A stretch of DNA of 64,000 nucleotides from Aquabacterium sp. (GTDB lineage Bacteria > Pseudomonadota > Gammaproteobacteria > Burkholderiales > Burkholderiaceae_C): assembly GCF_030652515.1 (NCBI RefSeq), contig NZ_JAUSAR010000067.1:95830-159829 (forward strand). Direction: 5' to 3'. Of the stretch, positions 9,620 to 20,104 are shown piece after piece. The position numbers and the translations under genes are program-made. The notes under the pieces are model-generated. The model was not told the origin of the DNA. It saw nothing but the letters and a program-made list of their open reading frames with translations, and ran no database searches. Numbering within the stretch: position 1 is the stretch's first letter; each line of letters opens with the position of its first letter.

Positions 9620-9659
9620 TTTTGGAATCTCCGGAAATTCTTTTCAACGCGCCAACGCT

Positions 9660-10520
9660 TCAGCGCTGGCGGAACAAGGTGCGCGCCACGATGTTGAGCG
9701 CCAACACACCCACGGTGATGATGAACACGCCAGCCCAGGCCAGCTTCTGCCAGTTCTCGTAGGGGCTCATCGCGAACTTGAAGATCGTGACAGGCAAGCT
9801 CGACATCGGTTGACCCAGGTCGGCCGACCAGAACTGATTGGACAAGGCTGTGAACAACAGCGGGGCCGTCTCGCCAGAAATGCGAGCCACCGCCAGCAAG
9901 ATGCCAGTGACCACACCCGCACGGGCCGACTGCAGCGTGATCGAGGTGATCACGCGCCACTTGGGCGTGCCCAAGGCGTAAGCCGCTTCACGCAAGGCAC
10001 TGGGCACCAGCGACAGCATGTTCTCTGTGGTCCGGATCACCACCGGCACCACGATCAAGGCCAGGGCCAGTACACCGGCCCAACCCGAGAACGTCTTGGC
10101 GCGAGCCACCACGGTGGAGTAGATGAACAAACCCACCACGATCGACGGCGCCGACAGCAGGATGTCGTTGATGAACCGCGTGACGCTGCCCAGCCAGCCC
10201 TTCTGGCCATACTCGGCCAGGTAGATGCCGGCCATGATGCCCACGGGCGTGCCAATCAAGGTAGCCAGACCGACCATCATCAGCGAGCCCATGATGGCGT
10301 TGGCCAGGCCACCGTCTTCCATGGGTGGTGGGGTCATCTCGGTGAAGGTGGCCAAGGCCAACCCCCCCATGCCCAGGCGAACCGTCTCGAACAAAATCCA
10401 CACCAGCCAGACCAGGCCAAAGGCCATGGCCCCCAGCGACAAGGTCAAAGCCAGGGCGTTGACGCGCTTGCGGCTGGCGTGCCGCTTGCGGCGCATGGCA
10501 TACAGTTCAGCCGTGCTCAT
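9660..10520 (-). CDS. pstA: Phosphate ABC transporter permease PstA
   Basis: This is a 286-residue inner-membrane permease with six hydrophobic segments. The EAA-type loop [20 protein letters not shown] contacts PstB. The start [15 protein letters not shown] fits the family; the ATG overlaps the pstC stop by four bases, so PstC and PstA are translated in a coupled way, as expected for a heterodimeric channel. Confidence 0.97.
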   Translation of the reverse strand: MSTAELYAMRRKRHASRKRVNALALTLSLGAMAFGLVWLVWILFETVRLGMGGLALATFTEMTPPPMEDGGLANAIMGSLMMVGLATLIGTPVGIMAGIYLAEYGQKGWLGSVTRFINDILLSAPSIVVGLFIYSTVVARAKTFSGWAGVLALALIVVPVVIRTTENMLSLVPSALREAAYALGTPKWRVITSITLQSARAGVVTGILLAVARISGETAPLLFTALSNQFWSADLGQPMSSLPVTIFKFAMSPYENWQKLAWAGVFIITVGVLALNIVARTLFRQR

Positions 10521-11545
10521 GAACGTGCTCCTTCAGATTTCTTCATGCGGGCCAGCAAGACCTTCGAGAACGCCAGCACCACGAAGGTGATGAAGAACAA
10601 GACCAGGCCCAGGTAGATCAAGGAGGCCTGATGCAGGCCCTCCCCGGCTTCCGCGAACTCGTTGGCCAGGGCCGAGGTGATGCTGTTGGCCGCCTCGAAC
10701 ACCGACAAGGAATTAAGCTGGTTCATGTTGCCGATGACGAAGGTCACGGCCATGGTCTCGCCCAATGCGCGCCCCAAGCCCAGCATGATGGCGCCCACCA
10801 CACCGGTCTTGGTGTAAGGCAACACCACCTTGGACACCACTTCCCAGGTGGTCGAACCCAGCCCGTAAGCCGATTCTTTGAGCATGGGCGGGGTCACATC
10901 AAACACATCGCGCATCACCGAGGCGATGAAGGGAATGATCATGATCGCCAGGATGATCCCGGCCGACAAGATGCCGATGCCCACCGGGGGGCCCGAGAAG
11001 AACGCGCCGATGTAGGGAATGCCGTTGGTCAGCGACTGCAAGGGCTGCTGCACATAGGTGGCCAGGATGGGGCCAAACACCAGCAGGCCCCACATGCCGT
11101 ACACGATGGACGGCACAGCGGCGAGCAGCTCAACCGCGATCCCCAACGGACGCTTGAGCCAGCTGGGCGACAGCTCGGTCAGAAACAGGGCGATCCCGAA
11201 GCTCACCGGCACGGCGATCAGCAAGGCGATCATGGACGTGGCCACCGTGCCGTAAATCATGACCAGACCGCCGTAGCTGTCCTGGACAGGATCCCAATCG
11301 GTGCGCCACAGGAAGCTGAGACCGTATTCACGGATGGCCGGCCAGGCACCCACGATCAAGGAGCCGATGATGGCCAGCAGCAGCGACAAGGTCAGCAAGG
11401 CGGCACCACGTGCCAACATCGCGAAAACCCAATCGGCCCAAGGGAGGCTCACGCGTCGGGGGTCAGGATTTTTCATGAAGGATGTTCGTCCTTGGGAAGG
11501 TGTCCCATCGGCACCGTCAAAGTCGGCGGGCAATATGGCAGTCAT
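10517..11545 (-). CDS. pstC: Phosphate ABC transporter permease PstC
   Basis: This is a 342-residue inner-membrane permease with six predicted helices, a long extracytoplasmic loop and the EAA loop [21 protein letters not shown] place the start at the ATG at 11545 because GGAGG lies 10 bases upstream; an in-frame TTG at 11581 has no ribosome site, and MKNPDPRR further in is a possible alternative. It is the second gene of the pst block, 100 bases after pstS. Confidence 0.96.
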   Translation of the reverse strand: MTAILPADFDGADGTPSQGRTSFMKNPDPRRVSLPWADWVFAMLARGAALLTLSLLLAIIGSLIVGAWPAIREYGLSFLWRTDWDPVQDSYGGLVMIYGTVATSMIALLIAVPVSFGIALFLTELSPSWLKRPLGIAVELLAAVPSIVYGMWGLLVFGPILATYVQQPLQSLTNGIPYIGAFFSGPPVGIGILSAGIILAIMIIPFIASVMRDVFDVTPPMLKESAYGLGSTTWEVVSKVVLPYTKTGVVGAIMLGLGRALGETMAVTFVIGNMNQLNSLSVFEAANSITSALANEFAEAGEGLHQASLIYLGLVLFFITFVVLAFSKVLLARMKKSEGARS

Positions 11546-11645
11546 GGCGTGCGTGCCTCCATCCAAGGGTACTGCGTTCAATCAGTTGTTCAACAACAAG
11601 CCGGGCGCCACGTGGCGCCCGGTTTGCATCACCAGATTCTTCGGC

Positions 11646-12680
11646 TCACTTGTAAGCCAGTGGCTTGCCAGCGGCGTCGGTCACGGTGGCCCACTGCTTG
11701 CGGACCAGGTCCTTCACGCTCGCGGGCAAAGGCACGTATTCCAGATCAGCGGCCGTCTTGTCGCCACCTTCAAAAGCCCAGTTGAAGAACTTGAGAGTGC
11801 TGGTGCCTTGAGCGGGCTTGTCCTGGCTCTTGTGCAGCAGGATGAAGGTCGCGCCGCTGATGGGCCAAGCATCCTTGCCAGCCTGGTTGGTCAACACCTG
11901 GTAGAAAGTCTTGTCCCATTCGGCACTGGCGGCGGCGGCCTTGAAGGTCAGGTCGTCAGGATGCACGAAATTGCCTGCCGCATTCTTGATGGCAACGTGA
12001 GACATCTTGTTCTGCTTGGCGTAGGCGTACTCGACATAGCCAATCGAGTTAGGCAGGCGCTGCACGAAAGCAGACACGCCTTCATTGCCCTTGCCGCCAG
12101 CACCGGCCGGCCAGTTCACCGCCGTGCCCTCACCCACCGTGGACTTCCACTCGGCGTTCACCTTGGACAGGTAGTTTGTGAAAATGAAGCTGGTGCCCGA
12201 GCCATCAGCACGACGAACCACGGCAATGGCGGCATCAGGCAGCGGCACACCAGGGTTCAACGCCATCAGCGCAGGGTCGTTCCACTTGGTGATCTTGCCC
12301 AGGTAGATGTTGCCCAGCATTTCGCCGGTCATCTTGATCTGGCCAGGCTGGATGCCTTTGATGCTCACCACTGGCACGACGCCCCCGATCACGGTGGGGA
12401 ACTGCATCAGGCCATCCTTGGCCAGGTCTTCGTCCTTCAAGGGCATGTCGCTGGCGCCAAAATCCACCGTCTTCGACTTGATCTGCTTGATGCCAGCGCC
12501 CGAACCCACCGATTGGTAGTTGATGCGCATGCCGGTGGCCTTGTTGTAGGCATCAGCCCATTTGGCATAGACCGGGGCCGGGAATGTGGCACCAGCACCG
12601 GTCACATCTTGCGCCAGCACCAGGCCGGTCGACAAGGACAACGTGACAGCCACCGCAGCTTGAATCATCTTGAATTTCAT
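11646..12680 (-). CDS. pstS: Periplasmic phosphate-binding protein PstS
   Basis: This 344-residue periplasmic receptor delivers phosphate to PstCA. A Sec signal peptide ([21 protein letters not shown]) ends at about residue 24, and the mature protein starts [13 protein letters not shown], the hallmark of PstS. Phosphate-contact segments such as [17 protein letters not shown] and [12 protein letters not shown] are present. The ATG at 12680 begins a proper signal peptide; 48 upstream in-frame codons overlap the Pho boxes and are rejected. It is the first gene of the phosphate regulon here. Confidence 0.98.
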   Translation of the reverse strand: MKFKMIQAAVAVTLSLSTGLVLAQDVTGAGATFPAPVYAKWADAYNKATGMRINYQSVGSGAGIKQIKSKTVDFGASDMPLKDEDLAKDGLMQFPTVIGGVVPVVSIKGIQPGQIKMTGEMLGNIYLGKITKWNDPALMALNPGVPLPDAAIAVVRRADGSGTSFIFTNYLSKVNAEWKSTVGEGTAVNWPAGAGGKGNEGVSAFVQRLPNSIGYVEYAYAKQNKMSHVAIKNAAGNFVHPDDLTFKAAAASAEWDKTFYQVLTNQAGKDAWPISGATFILLHKSQDKPAQGTSTLKFFNWAFEGGDKTAADLEYVPLPASVKDLVRKQWATVTDAAGKPLAYK

Positions 12681-12726
12681 GTGTTCGCCTTTTAAAAACC
12701 TGTGACAGACAAATTTCTCAAGGTGG

Positions 12727-12760
12727 ACTGTAGGTGGGCATTGTGACGAGTCTATGACAG
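12727..12760 (-). promoter_or_regulatory. Pho box and -10 of the pstS promoter
   Basis: Read on the minus strand, 12760-12743 is CTGTCATAGACTCGTCAC, matching about 14 of 18 positions of the PhoB consensus (two CTGTCA-type half sites, 11 bases apart). Ten bases downstream lies TACAGT (12732-12727), a -10-like hexamer at the spacing found in Pho promoters, where the Pho box replaces the -35. The pstS start is about 47 bases further on. Confidence 0.8.
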
Positions 12761-12772
12761 GGTCGGCAGGAT

Positions 12773-12792
12773 TGTCACAAATCACATGACAG
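12773..12792 (-). promoter_or_regulatory. Second, upstream Pho box-like site
   Basis: The minus strand reads CTGTCATGTGATTTGTGACA. The first half site CTGTCAT is perfect and the second is degenerate. It lies 13 bases upstream of the first Pho box, so PhoB could bind in tandem. It is also 119 bases before the fasciclin gene start on the opposite strand. Confidence 0.5.
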
Positions 12793-12910
12793 TCCGAAAT
12801 GCCAGCCTGACGCCGGGTCGTCACAGTCGATTCACGTGAATGTCACATGACTTTTTTAAGGTGCCAGGTTGCCCCAGGAGGTCTGCGGGCGAATTGACTG
12901 GAGTAGTCCA

Positions 12911-13426
12911 ATGCCCCTCTCGCACCAAACACGCAGCCTGCTGGCCACTGCCTTGCTGGCCACCCCCCTGCTGTGGAGCAACCACGCCGTGGCTCAAACC
13001 GCCAGCCCCGTGCCAACGACGGTGGTGGTCGTTGCTGCGCGCACCCCTGATTTGTCAACTTTCTACAAGCTGGTTCAACAAGCGGGCTTGACCGCATCGC
13101 TGGAAGCCGTTGGCCCTGTGACCGTGTTCGCGCCTACGAATGAGGCCTTCAAGGCCGTGCCCGCTGCCGCCCTGGACAAGCTGGGCAAGGATCCGGATTA
13201 TCTAAAATCGGTGCTGACTTACCACGTGGTGCCGGGCGTCACGAAGATGGCCAACATGGGTGCCACCAGCTCCTTGAAGACACTGAATGGCGCTTCAATC
13301 GGGGCATCCAAAGCAGGCGATTTTGTCACGGTGGACGAAGCCCTGGTCACCCAAGCCGACCTGATCGTCGGCAACGGGGTGGTGCACCTCATTGACCGCG
13401 TGCTGATGCCCGCCGTCAAGAAGTGA
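12911..13426 (+). CDS. Secreted fasciclin (FAS1) domain protein
   Basis: This is a 171-residue exported protein: a Sec signal peptide of about 29 residues (hydrophobic LLATALLATPLLW, cleavage after AVA) followed by one FAS1 domain. The FAS1 H1 and H2 signatures are visible as TVFAPTNEAF and VHLIDRVLMP, with YHVVPG between. Single-domain bacterial FAS1 proteins are periplasmic or surface adhesion-type proteins of poorly known function. The ATG at 12911 has GGAG seven bases upstream. It diverges from pstS, sharing the region with the Pho boxes, and converges with glmM. Confidence 0.9.
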   Translation: MPLSHQTRSLLATALLATPLLWSNHAVAQTASPVPTTVVVVAARTPDLSTFYKLVQQAGLTASLEAVGPVTVFAPTNEAFKAVPAAALDKLGKDPDYLKSVLTYHVVPGVTKMANMGATSSLKTLNGASIGASKAGDFVTVDEALVTQADLIVGNGVVHLIDRVLMPAVKK

Positions 13427-13440
13427 TCAAAAAAGCCTGA

Positions 13441-14772
13441 TCAGGACTGAACCGCCTCGGCCAATTGCTCGGCGCAGCGGTTGGCCAGGCTGCCATCCTG
13501 CGCCTCGACCATGACGCGCAGCAACGGTTCGGTGCCCGAGGGGCGAATCAGCACCCGCCCACGCCCATCCAGTTGACGCAAGACGGCTTCCTGGGCCGCC
13601 GCCAGCGCCGAGCTGTTCTTCCAATCCTGCCCGGCCTTCAAGCGCACATTGATGAGGCGCTGAGGGAACAAGGTCACGCCTTCCAGCCAGGTCGACAAGC
13701 TGCGACCACTTCGGGCCACCGCCTGCAAAATCTGCAGCGCGCTGACGATGCCATCACCCGTGGTGTGGCGGTCCAGGGCGATCAAGTGGCCCGAGCCCTC
13801 TCCGCCCAATTGCCAGCCCCGGCTGAGCAATTCCTCGAGCACGTAGCGGTCACCCACCTTGGCACGCACAAAACCAACGCCGCACTCTTGCAGCGCCAGC
13901 TCGACCGCCATGTTGGTCATCAGGGTGCCGACCGCGCCAGGCACGCTCTGCCCCTGCGCCAGGCGATCGGCCACCATGACGTAAAGCAATTCGTCGCCGT
14001 TGAACAATCGGCCATCGGCGTCAACCAGTTGCAAACGGTCGGCATCGCCATCCAGCGCGATGCCATAGTCGGCGCGGTGATCCTTGACGGCTTGCACCAG
14101 CGCTTGGGGATGTGTGGCCCCCACACCATCGTTGATGTTGACGCCATTGGGCGAGCAGCCAATCGAGATGACCTCGGCACCCAGCTCGTGAAACACCTCA
14201 GGAGCCACCTGATAGGCCGCACCGTGGGCCGCATCGATCACCAACTTGAGGCCCTTGAGCGACATGGACGATGCGAAAGTGCTCTTGCAAAACTCGATGT
14301 AGCGCCCGCGAGCATCTTCCAGGCGGCGCGCCTTGCCCAGATTGGGCGACTCGACCCAGGCGGGGGCCACCTCCAGCGCGGCCTCGACGTCCTGCTCCCA
14401 TTGATCCGACAGCTTCTCGCCCTGAGCCGAGAAAAACTTGATGCCGTTGTCGGCAAAGGGATTGTGCGAAGCGCTGATGACGGCCCCCAGGCTCAAACGC
14501 AGGGCGCGGGTCAGGTAAGCCACACCGGGCGTGGGCAAAGGCCCCGTCAACAGCACATCCACACCAGCGGATGCAAAGCCCGCCTCGAGCGCCGACTCAA
14601 GCATGTAGCCGGAAATCCGCGTGTCCTTGCCAATCAGCACCGTGGGGCGGGCTTCCGAGCGCCGCAAAACCTGCCCGACGGCATGCCCCAAGCGCAACAC
14701 AAAATCAGGCGTGATGGGCGTTTGACCAACCGTGCCACGGATGCCATCGGTTCCAAAATATTGTCTGCTCAT
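13441..14772 (-). CDS. glmM: Phosphoglucosamine mutase GlmM
   Basis: This 443-residue cytoplasmic enzyme converts glucosamine-6-phosphate to glucosamine-1-phosphate, feeding UDP-GlcNAc for peptidoglycan and LPS. The active phosphoserine lies in ISASHNP (S102), the metal loop is DGDADR, and [14 protein letters not shown] is the C-terminal phosphate-binding loop. The ATG at 14772 overlaps the folP stop by four bases, a coupling conserved in many proteobacteria. A T-rich stretch follows the stop. Confidence 0.98.
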   Translation of the reverse strand: MSRQYFGTDGIRGTVGQTPITPDFVLRLGHAVGQVLRRSEARPTVLIGKDTRISGYMLESALEAGFASAGVDVLLTGPLPTPGVAYLTRALRLSLGAVISASHNPFADNGIKFFSAQGEKLSDQWEQDVEAALEVAPAWVESPNLGKARRLEDARGRYIEFCKSTFASSMSLKGLKLVIDAAHGAAYQVAPEVFHELGAEVISIGCSPNGVNINDGVGATHPQALVQAVKDHRADYGIALDGDADRLQLVDADGRLFNGDELLYVMVADRLAQGQSVPGAVGTLMTNMAVELALQECGVGFVRAKVGDRYVLEELLSRGWQLGGEGSGHLIALDRHTTGDGIVSALQILQAVARSGRSLSTWLEGVTLFPQRLINVRLKAGQDWKNSSALAAAQEAVLRQLDGRGRVLIRPSGTEPLLRVMVEAQDGSLANRCAEQLAEAVQS

Positions 14773-15665
14773 GGGCTGTGCGGAGTGAGAGGGGTGGTGG
14801 ATTGTGGCGCGGAATGACTCGCCGTTGGCCACGAAATTGGGGGGATTTCGGATGCGGACCAAACCTTCAGGGCATCGACGGTGGCGGCCACATCGTGAAC
14901 ACGCACCACCTTCGCGCCTTGCTGAACGCTGGCCAGCGCGGCGGCCAGGCTGGCGGCCAAGCGGTCGCCCACGGGCTTGCCCGTGACCTGCCCCAGGGTG
15001 GACTTGCGGGACCAGCCCACCAACAGGGGCAGCCCAAAACTCAGAAGCTCGTTCTGCCGACGGAGCAGGTCCAGGTTGTGCTGCGGTGTCTTGCCAAAAC
15101 CGATGCCGGGGTCCAGGCACAGCCTTTTTCGAGAAACGTCCTGGGCCACCAAGGCTTGCACCCTGCCCTGCAAGAAGGTGCGCACCTCGTCAATCACATC
15201 GGTGTAGTGCGGGCGAGATTGCATGGTGGATGGGTCACCCTGCATGTGCATGAGGCAGACCCCGCATTGGCCATGCGCCACCACTGCCGCCTCTGCACCC
15301 GGCGCCTGCAAAGCACGGATGTCGTTGATGATGTCCACACCCAGGTTCAGGGCCCGCTGCATCACCTCAGCCTTGCAGGTGTCCAGCGAAATGGGCACAC
15401 CCAGTTTGAGCGCTTCCAACAAAACCGGCCCCACACGCGTCCATTCTTCTTCAACGCGCAAGGTGGGGGCACCTGGGCGGCTCGACTCACCACCGATGTC
15501 CAGGATGTCAGCACCTTCTTTCAACAACTGTTCGCAATGCACCAGTGCCGACCTGGCATCGGCATGATTGCCGCCATCTGAAAAAGAATCCGGGGTGACA
15601 TTGACGATGCCCATCACCTTTGGTGAGGACAGATCGATGCGAAATCGGGTGGTGTGCCAAAGCAT
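14769..15665 (-). CDS. folP: Dihydropteroate synthase FolP
   Basis: This 298-residue folate-pathway enzyme condenses p-aminobenzoate with dihydropterin pyrophosphate and is the sulfonamide target. Seen motifs are [15 protein letters not shown] near residue 18 (pterin/PABA loop), [11 protein letters not shown], and [14 protein letters not shown]. The C-terminal 30 residues are a low-complexity tail rich in P, S and T. It lies between ftsH and glmM; a terminator separates it from ftsH, so it may have its own promoter. Confidence 0.97.
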   Translation of the reverse strand: MLWHTTRFRIDLSSPKVMGIVNVTPDSFSDGGNHADARSALVHCEQLLKEGADILDIGGESSRPGAPTLRVEEEWTRVGPVLLEALKLGVPISLDTCKAEVMQRALNLGVDIINDIRALQAPGAEAAVVAHGQCGVCLMHMQGDPSTMQSRPHYTDVIDEVRTFLQGRVQALVAQDVSRKRLCLDPGIGFGKTPQHNLDLLRRQNELLSFGLPLLVGWSRKSTLGQVTGKPVGDRLAASLAAALASVQQGAKVVRVHDVAATVDALKVWSASEIPPISWPTASHSAPQSTTPLTPHSP

Positions 15666-15690
15666 GGGTGGTGGAGACCAAACGCTCGGT

Positions 15691-15719
15691 GAAAAGACAA
15701 CGGGGCCGAAGCCCCGTTG
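15691..15719 (-). terminator. Rho-independent terminator of ftsH
   Basis: On the minus strand CAACGGGGC pairs perfectly with GCCCCGTTG (9 base pairs) around a TTCG loop and is followed by TCTTTTC. It lies 39 bases after the ftsH stop and 33 bases before the folP start, so it should separate ftsH from folP-glmM, at least partly. Confidence 0.8.
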
Positions 15720-15757
15720 ATTGAATCACGCCTGACTGTCGGCGCAGTTGATGCGGA

Positions 15758-17665
15758 TCAGGCCGCAGCCGGGGCACCATCGGTGCTCACGGGTGGCTTG
15801 GTGCCACCACCAGGCGGCGTGGTGCGGGGAACCCAATCTTTCGGAGGACGAGGCTCGCGACCACTCATGATGTCTTCGATCTGCTCGGCATCGATGGTTT
15901 CCCATTCGAGCAAAGCCTTGGCCATCGAGTGCATCTTGTCCTTGTTGTCCTCGATGAGCTTGCGGGCGACGCCGTATTGCTCGTCGATGATCCGGCGGAT
16001 CACGTGGTCCACCGTCTGCATGGTCTGCTCGGACATGTTGGTGGTCTTGGTGACCGAACGGCCCAGGAACACTTCGCCTTCGTTGTCGGCGTAGACCATG
16101 GGGCCCAATTCGTCGGTCATGCCATAGCGCATCACCATGTCACGGGCGATGCCCGTGGCGCGCTCGAAGTCGTTGCTGGCGCCAGTGGTCATCTGGTTCA
16201 TGAACACTTCTTCAGCGATGCGGCCACCGAACAACACCGAGATGGTGTCAAGCATGCGCTCCTTGTCCATGCTGTAGCGGTCGCCTTCAGGCAACTGCAT
16301 GGTCAGGCCCAGTGCACGGCCACGCGGAATGATCGTGACCTTGTGGACCGGATCAGTCTTGGGCAGCATGCGCGCGACCAGGGCGTGACCGGCCTCGTGG
16401 TAGGCCGTGTTGCGGCGCTCTTCCTCGGGCATGATCAGCGACTTGCGCTCAGGGCCCATCATGATCTTGTCCTTGGCCTTCTCGAAGTCCTGCATCTCGA
16501 CCACACGGCCACTGCGGCGTGCGGCGAACAAGGCAGCTTCGTTGACCAGGTTGGCCAGATCAGCACCCGAAAAACCAGGCGTGCCACGGGCCAGGATGTC
16601 CGAGCGCACGTCTTGGCCCACGGGGACCTTGCGCACATGGACGTTCAGGATCTGTTCGCGGCCACGCACATCGGGCAGCGTCACGTAGACCTGGCGGTCG
16701 AAACGGCCAGGACGCAGCAAGGCCGGGTCCAGGATGTCGGGGCGGTTGGTCGCGGCGATCACGATGACGCCCAGGTTGGTCTCAAAACCATCCATCTCGA
16801 CCAGCATCTGGTTGAGGGTCTGTTCGCGCTCGTCATTGCCACCACCCAGGCCCGCGCCACGATGGCGGCCGACCGCGTCGATTTCGTCGACGAAGATGAT
16901 GCAGGGGGCGTTCTTCTTGGCTTGCTCGAACATGTCGCGGACACGGGCAGCGCCCACGCCAACGAACATTTCAACGAAATCAGAGCCGGAAATGGTGAAG
17001 AACGGCACCTTGGCTTCGCCGGCAATCGACTTGGCCAGCAGCGTTTTACCGGTGCCAGGAGGGCCAACCAGCAACACGCCACGGGGAATGCGACCGCCAA
17101 GTTTCTGGAATTTCTGCGGATCGCGCAGGAAATCGACCAATTCCTTGACTTCTTCCTTGGCCTCGTCGCAACCAGCCACGTCCGCAAACGTGACGTTGTT
17201 GTTGGTGTCGTCCAGCATGCGGGCGCGGCTCTTGCCGAAGCTGAAAGCCCCGCCTTTGCCGCCGCCTTGCATCTGGCGCATGAAATAGATCCAGACGCCG
17301 ATCAGCAACAACATGGGGCCCCAGGACACCAGCAGGCTCATGATGAGCGAGGGCTCTTCGCGGGGCTTGACGTCGAACTTGACGCCGTTGTTGATCAGGT
17401 CGCCGACCAGACCACGGTCCAGTATGGTGGCCGTGCTGCGCAGACGCTTGTCGTCACTGGTGACCGCAATGATCTCCGTGCCGCCACCGCCGCTGTCTTG
17501 CAGGGTGACGCTCTTGATGCGCTTGGCGCGGACTTCTTCGAGGAAGTCCGAGTAGCCAATTTGGTTACCGGCCGTCGTGGCGCGATCAAACTGCTTGAAC
17601 ACGGTGAACAGCACCAACGCCACCACCAGCCAAACAGCAACTTTCGAGAACCATTGATTGTTCAC
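15758..17665 (-). CDS. ftsH: ATP-dependent zinc metalloprotease FtsH
   Basis: This 635-residue inner-membrane AAA protease degrades misfolded membrane proteins and short-lived regulators such as sigma-32 and LpxC in E. coli. Transmembrane helices lie at about 7-24 and 108-128, flanking a periplasmic domain. The Walker A GPPGTGKT is at 201-208, followed by the SRH region and the zinc site HEAGH. The C-terminus is a proline/glycine-rich tail. The start is GTG with AAGGAG ahead. It follows rlmE on the same strand, as in E. coli, and has a heat-shock-type promoter in the gap. Confidence 0.98.
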   Translation of the reverse strand: MNNQWFSKVAVWLVVALVLFTVFKQFDRATTAGNQIGYSDFLEEVRAKRIKSVTLQDSGGGGTEIIAVTSDDKRLRSTATILDRGLVGDLINNGVKFDVKPREEPSLIMSLLVSWGPMLLLIGVWIYFMRQMQGGGKGGAFSFGKSRARMLDDTNNNVTFADVAGCDEAKEEVKELVDFLRDPQKFQKLGGRIPRGVLLVGPPGTGKTLLAKSIAGEAKVPFFTISGSDFVEMFVGVGAARVRDMFEQAKKNAPCIIFVDEIDAVGRHRGAGLGGGNDEREQTLNQMLVEMDGFETNLGVIVIAATNRPDILDPALLRPGRFDRQVYVTLPDVRGREQILNVHVRKVPVGQDVRSDILARGTPGFSGADLANLVNEAALFAARRSGRVVEMQDFEKAKDKIMMGPERKSLIMPEEERRNTAYHEAGHALVARMLPKTDPVHKVTIIPRGRALGLTMQLPEGDRYSMDKERMLDTISVLFGGRIAEEVFMNQMTTGASNDFERATGIARDMVMRYGMTDELGPMVYADNEGEVFLGRSVTKTTNMSEQTMQTVDHVIRRIIDEQYGVARKLIEDNKDKMHSMAKALLEWETIDAEQIEDIMSGREPRPPKDWVPRTTPPGGGTKPPVSTDGAPAAA

Positions 17666-17780
17666 CGCGGCTCCTTATGCCATTCACCTTCTATTTCGGC
17701 CGGCGCAGGATGCAATCCGATAACCGAAACAGATTCAAAAAACCCCGCATCCAAGCCACTGAACACGCAGTCTTCGCGGT

Positions 17781-17808
17781 ACATGGGGACGATTCTATGC
17801 GAGTCAAG
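17781..17808 (-). promoter_or_regulatory. Sigma-32 (RpoH)-type promoter of ftsH
   Basis: Read on the minus strand: CTTGACT (17808-17802), a 13-base spacer, then CCCCATGT (17788-17781). The -10 part matches the heat-shock consensus CCCCATnT at every defined position and the -35 part matches CTTGAAA at five of seven. It lies about 115 bases upstream of the ftsH GTG, in the rlmE-ftsH gap. Heat-shock control of ftsH is established in E. coli. Confidence 0.72.
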
Positions 17809-17880
17809 CCCCCGCTTGCATGGACCAATCCCTCGACAACCCCAGGATTTACGTCTCATCACCAACATCACACTCAAATT

Positions 17881-18555
17881 TCATCGATTTTTAGGCCCGA
17901 TGCCCACCAAAAATGTTTCAGACGATTTGTCGCGTGACGCTTTTGGTTTGATCGGCTTGACCACCCGGAATGACTTTTTAAACAATTCCACCAGTTGGCT
18001 GTAGCCACTGCCGTGAAAGACCTTGCAGACCAGGGCGCCTTCCGCCTTGAGGTGCGCCATGGAAAACTCCACGGCCAGCTCAACCAGGTGCTCGATCTTG
18101 GCGGCATCCGACGACTCGATGCCGCTGAGGTTGGGAGCCATGTCCGACAAGACCACGTCCACCGGGCGACCACCCACCATCGTGTCGAGTTGCGCCAAAA
18201 CAGCATCCTCCCGGAAATCGCCCAGGATGAACTGCACGCCCTCGATGGGGTCGAACTCCAGGAGGTCCAACGCGATGATGGCCCCGTTGAGTTCGCCCAC
18301 AGCGGCGCCACCCACACCAGCGTCTTTCGGGGCGAATTTGCGACGGACGTACTGGCTCCAGGCGCCGGGAACGGCCCCCAAGTCGATCACCAACTGGCCC
18401 GGCTTGATCAGATTGAGGCTTTCGTCGATCTCTTTGAGCTTGTAGGCCGCACGTGCCCGAAAGCCGTCTTTTTTGGCCATTCGGACGTAAGGATCGGTCA
18501 GATGGTCGTTCAACCAGGCCTTATTGACCTTTTTGCTTTTCGTTTTGACTTTCAT
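17881..18555 (-). CDS. rlmE: 23S rRNA (uridine 2'-O) methyltransferase RlmE
   Basis: This 224-residue cytoplasmic enzyme (RrmJ/FtsJ) methylates U2552 of 23S rRNA in the 50S subunit, using S-adenosylmethionine. The SAM site is [14 protein letters not shown] and the catalytic K-D-K-E set is visible in [25 protein letters not shown] and SSETFLVG. The basic N-terminus [13 protein letters not shown] suits RNA binding. It is divergent from yhbY with only 17 bases between starts, and followed by ftsH, as in enteric bacteria. Confidence 0.97.
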   Translation of the reverse strand: MKVKTKSKKVNKAWLNDHLTDPYVRMAKKDGFRARAAYKLKEIDESLNLIKPGQLVIDLGAVPGAWSQYVRRKFAPKDAGVGGAAVGELNGAIIALDLLEFDPIEGVQFILGDFREDAVLAQLDTMVGGRPVDVVLSDMAPNLSGIESSDAAKIEHLVELAVEFSMAHLKAEGALVCKVFHGSGYSQLVELFKKSFRVVKPIKPKASRDKSSETFLVGIGPKNR

Positions 18556-18572
18556 GGCTCGATAATAGAGGG

Positions 18573-19040
18573 ATGCCTGCTATTGAATTGACAACTGCCG
18601 AGCGACGTGCCCTGAGGGCCGACGCACACCACCTTGATCCCGTCGTCATGATCGGGAACGAAGGCCTGACCACCAACGTCGTCAAAGAGACCGACCACGC
18701 ATTGAAAGCCCACGGGCTCATCAAGATTCGCGTGTTGGGAGACGACCGCACCGCGCGCAACGAGATGTTCGCCGCTTTGTGCGATCAATTGAGCGCCGCG
18801 CCGATCCAGCACATCGGTAAATTGCTGATTTTGTGGCGCCCCATTCCGGAAAAAGAGGCTGAAGAGGCTTCCAACGGTGCCAATGGGTCGCGCATCGTCA
18901 AGATCCTGAAGTTCTCCAAGAGTGGCACCCGCCGCCCGGAAGTCAAGAAAGTGACCGTGATGGGCAACCAGCGCGTGACCGCCGGCGGTTTGATCAAACG
19001 CGCCAAAAAGCGCGTTCCCAGCACCAAGAAACCCGGCTGA
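18573..19040 (+). CDS. yhbY: CRM-domain RNA-binding protein YhbY
   Basis: This 155-residue protein consists of a CRS1-YhbY domain (residues 1-95) with the RNA-binding loop IGNEGLT, plus a lysine-rich C-terminal tail (about 110-155) not found in the 97-residue E. coli protein. YhbY associates with pre-50S particles in E. coli. The position next to rlmE supports a role in large-subunit assembly. It converges with the DUF4149 gene 10 bases away. Confidence 0.92.
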   Translation: MPAIELTTAERRALRADAHHLDPVVMIGNEGLTTNVVKETDHALKAHGLIKIRVLGDDRTARNEMFAALCDQLSAAPIQHIGKLLILWRPIPEKEAEEASNGANGSRIVKILKFSKSGTRRPEVKKVTVMGNQRVTAGGLIKRAKKRVPSTKKPG

Positions 19041-19050
19041 TCCGGGCGAC

Positions 19051-19494
19051 TCAGCGGCGGCCAGTGAGCCGCCACGCCAGGGCCAGCACCAGCACCCCCT
19101 TGAACAGGAACAAGCTGGACGACATGGCGTGCAGGGTGCCGAAGGACAAACTCCCCTGCCCCGCCTTGGCCGCCACAATCATCGGACTCAGGGCGAAATG
19201 GCCCAACACGGTGGCGAACAAGGCGCCCATCACCAACATCAGCTCCGCCGACATGACCGACTGGCCGGCCTGCAGTGCCGCCTGGCGGGTGCGCTGACGC
19301 TCGATGAAAAACAAGGCCATGGCCAGCACCAGGCTGACATAGGCTTCGATCGCGAAAATGCGCCCGGCCGCCAAACCGGCCAGGCTTCGATCCAACACCG
19401 CGAACAGGCTGGGGGCGGCCATGCCCCCGACGGCCAACAAAATACCGGCCCACATGGCGGCCAGCACTTGCTGAAAACGTGACGCAAAAGCCAT
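19051..19494 (-). CDS. DUF4149-family membrane protein
   Basis: This is a 147-residue protein with four hydrophobic helices (about 10-30, 42-63, 84-105 and 122-143) and a short basic end LTGRR. It resembles the DUF4149 family often found between greA and yhbY in betaproteobacteria; no function is established. It follows greA by nine bases on the minus strand, so it is probably co-transcribed with it. Confidence 0.8.
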   Translation of the reverse strand: MAFASRFQQVLAAMWAGILLAVGGMAAPSLFAVLDRSLAGLAAGRIFAIEAYVSLVLAMALFFIERQRTRQAALQAGQSVMSAELMLVMGALFATVLGHFALSPMIVAAKAGQGSLSFGTLHAMSSSLFLFKGVLVLALAWRLTGRR

Positions 19495-19503
19495 GTATTT
19501 GTC

Positions 19504-19980
19504 TTATTGGTAGCGAACTTCGATGATTTCGTAGTGGCGCACGCCACCTGGCGCCTGCACGGCCGCCACATCACCGGCTTCCTTGCCAATCATGGCGCGC
19601 GCGATGGGCGAGCTGATCGACACCAGGCCCAGCTTCAGGTCGGCTTCGTCGTCGCCCACGATCTGGTAGGTCACGGCGGCACCAGACTCTTCTTCTTCCA
19701 GATCAACGGTGGAGCCAAACACCACGCGGCCACCGGCGTCCAGCGAAGCTGGATCAATGATCTGAGCGGCCGACAATTTGCCTTCGATTTCCTGGATGCG
19801 GCCTTCGATGAAGCCCTGCTTGTCCTTGGCCGCGTCGTACTCGGCATTTTCCGACAGGTCGCCCTGAGCACGCGCCTCGGCGATGGCCAGGACCACGGCG
19901 GGACGCTCGACGTGCTTGAGCTTCTGCAACTCTTGTTTGAGCTTTTCTGCGCCAACTTTGGTGATGGGGATGGTGGACAT
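19504..19980 (-). CDS. greA: Transcript cleavage factor GreA
   Basis: This 158-residue factor enters the RNA polymerase secondary channel and stimulates cleavage of backtracked RNA. The N-terminal coiled coil (1-75) carries the acidic tip [16 protein letters not shown], and the FKBP-like C-terminal domain ends in [16 protein letters not shown]. The ATG at 19980 gives the family N-terminus [14 protein letters not shown]. It follows carB after 124 bases that contain two strong hairpins, a leader arrangement that may regulate greA. Confidence 0.97.
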   Translation of the reverse strand: MSTIPITKVGAEKLKQELQKLKHVERPAVVLAIAEARAQGDLSENAEYDAAKDKQGFIEGRIQEIEGKLSAAQIIDPASLDAGGRVVFGSTVDLEEEESGAAVTYQIVGDDEADLKLGLVSISSPIARAMIGKEAGDVAAVQAPGGVRHYEIIEVRYQ

Positions 19981-20007
19981 GATGATGTGTCTCTCGAAAT
20001 GAATGGA

Positions 20008-20049
20008 GCCGCGCCCGTGAGCCATCTGACGATGGGTTCCGGGCGCGGC
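20008..20049 (-). other. Strong hairpin in the greA leader
   Basis: GCCGCGCCC and GGGCGCGGC form a perfect 9-pair outer stem, with an inner CCATC/GATGG stem. It ends 28 bases before the greA start on the minus strand. No T-run follows in that direction, so it is not a standard terminator. It could be a processing site, an attenuator or a protective structure. Confidence 0.5.
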
Positions 20050-20068
20050 CCTCATGGTGATCTGGAGC

Positions 20069-20092
20069 CGGGGCGCTGTGCACTGCGCCCCG
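20069..20092 (-). terminator. GC-rich hairpin just after carB, possible terminator
   Basis: CGGGGCGC and GCGCCCCG pair perfectly (8 pairs) around an 8-base loop, 13 bases past the carB stop. There is no T-tract, so it would act as a Rho-type or 3'-end stabilising structure rather than a canonical terminator. Confidence 0.4.
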
Positions 20093-20104
20093 AGCAGTGC
20101 CAGT

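Noticed and set aside
15929..18004. 691-codon plus-strand frame across ftsH
   Set aside because: It is fully antisense to ftsH and rlmE; composition is typical of a shadow frame.
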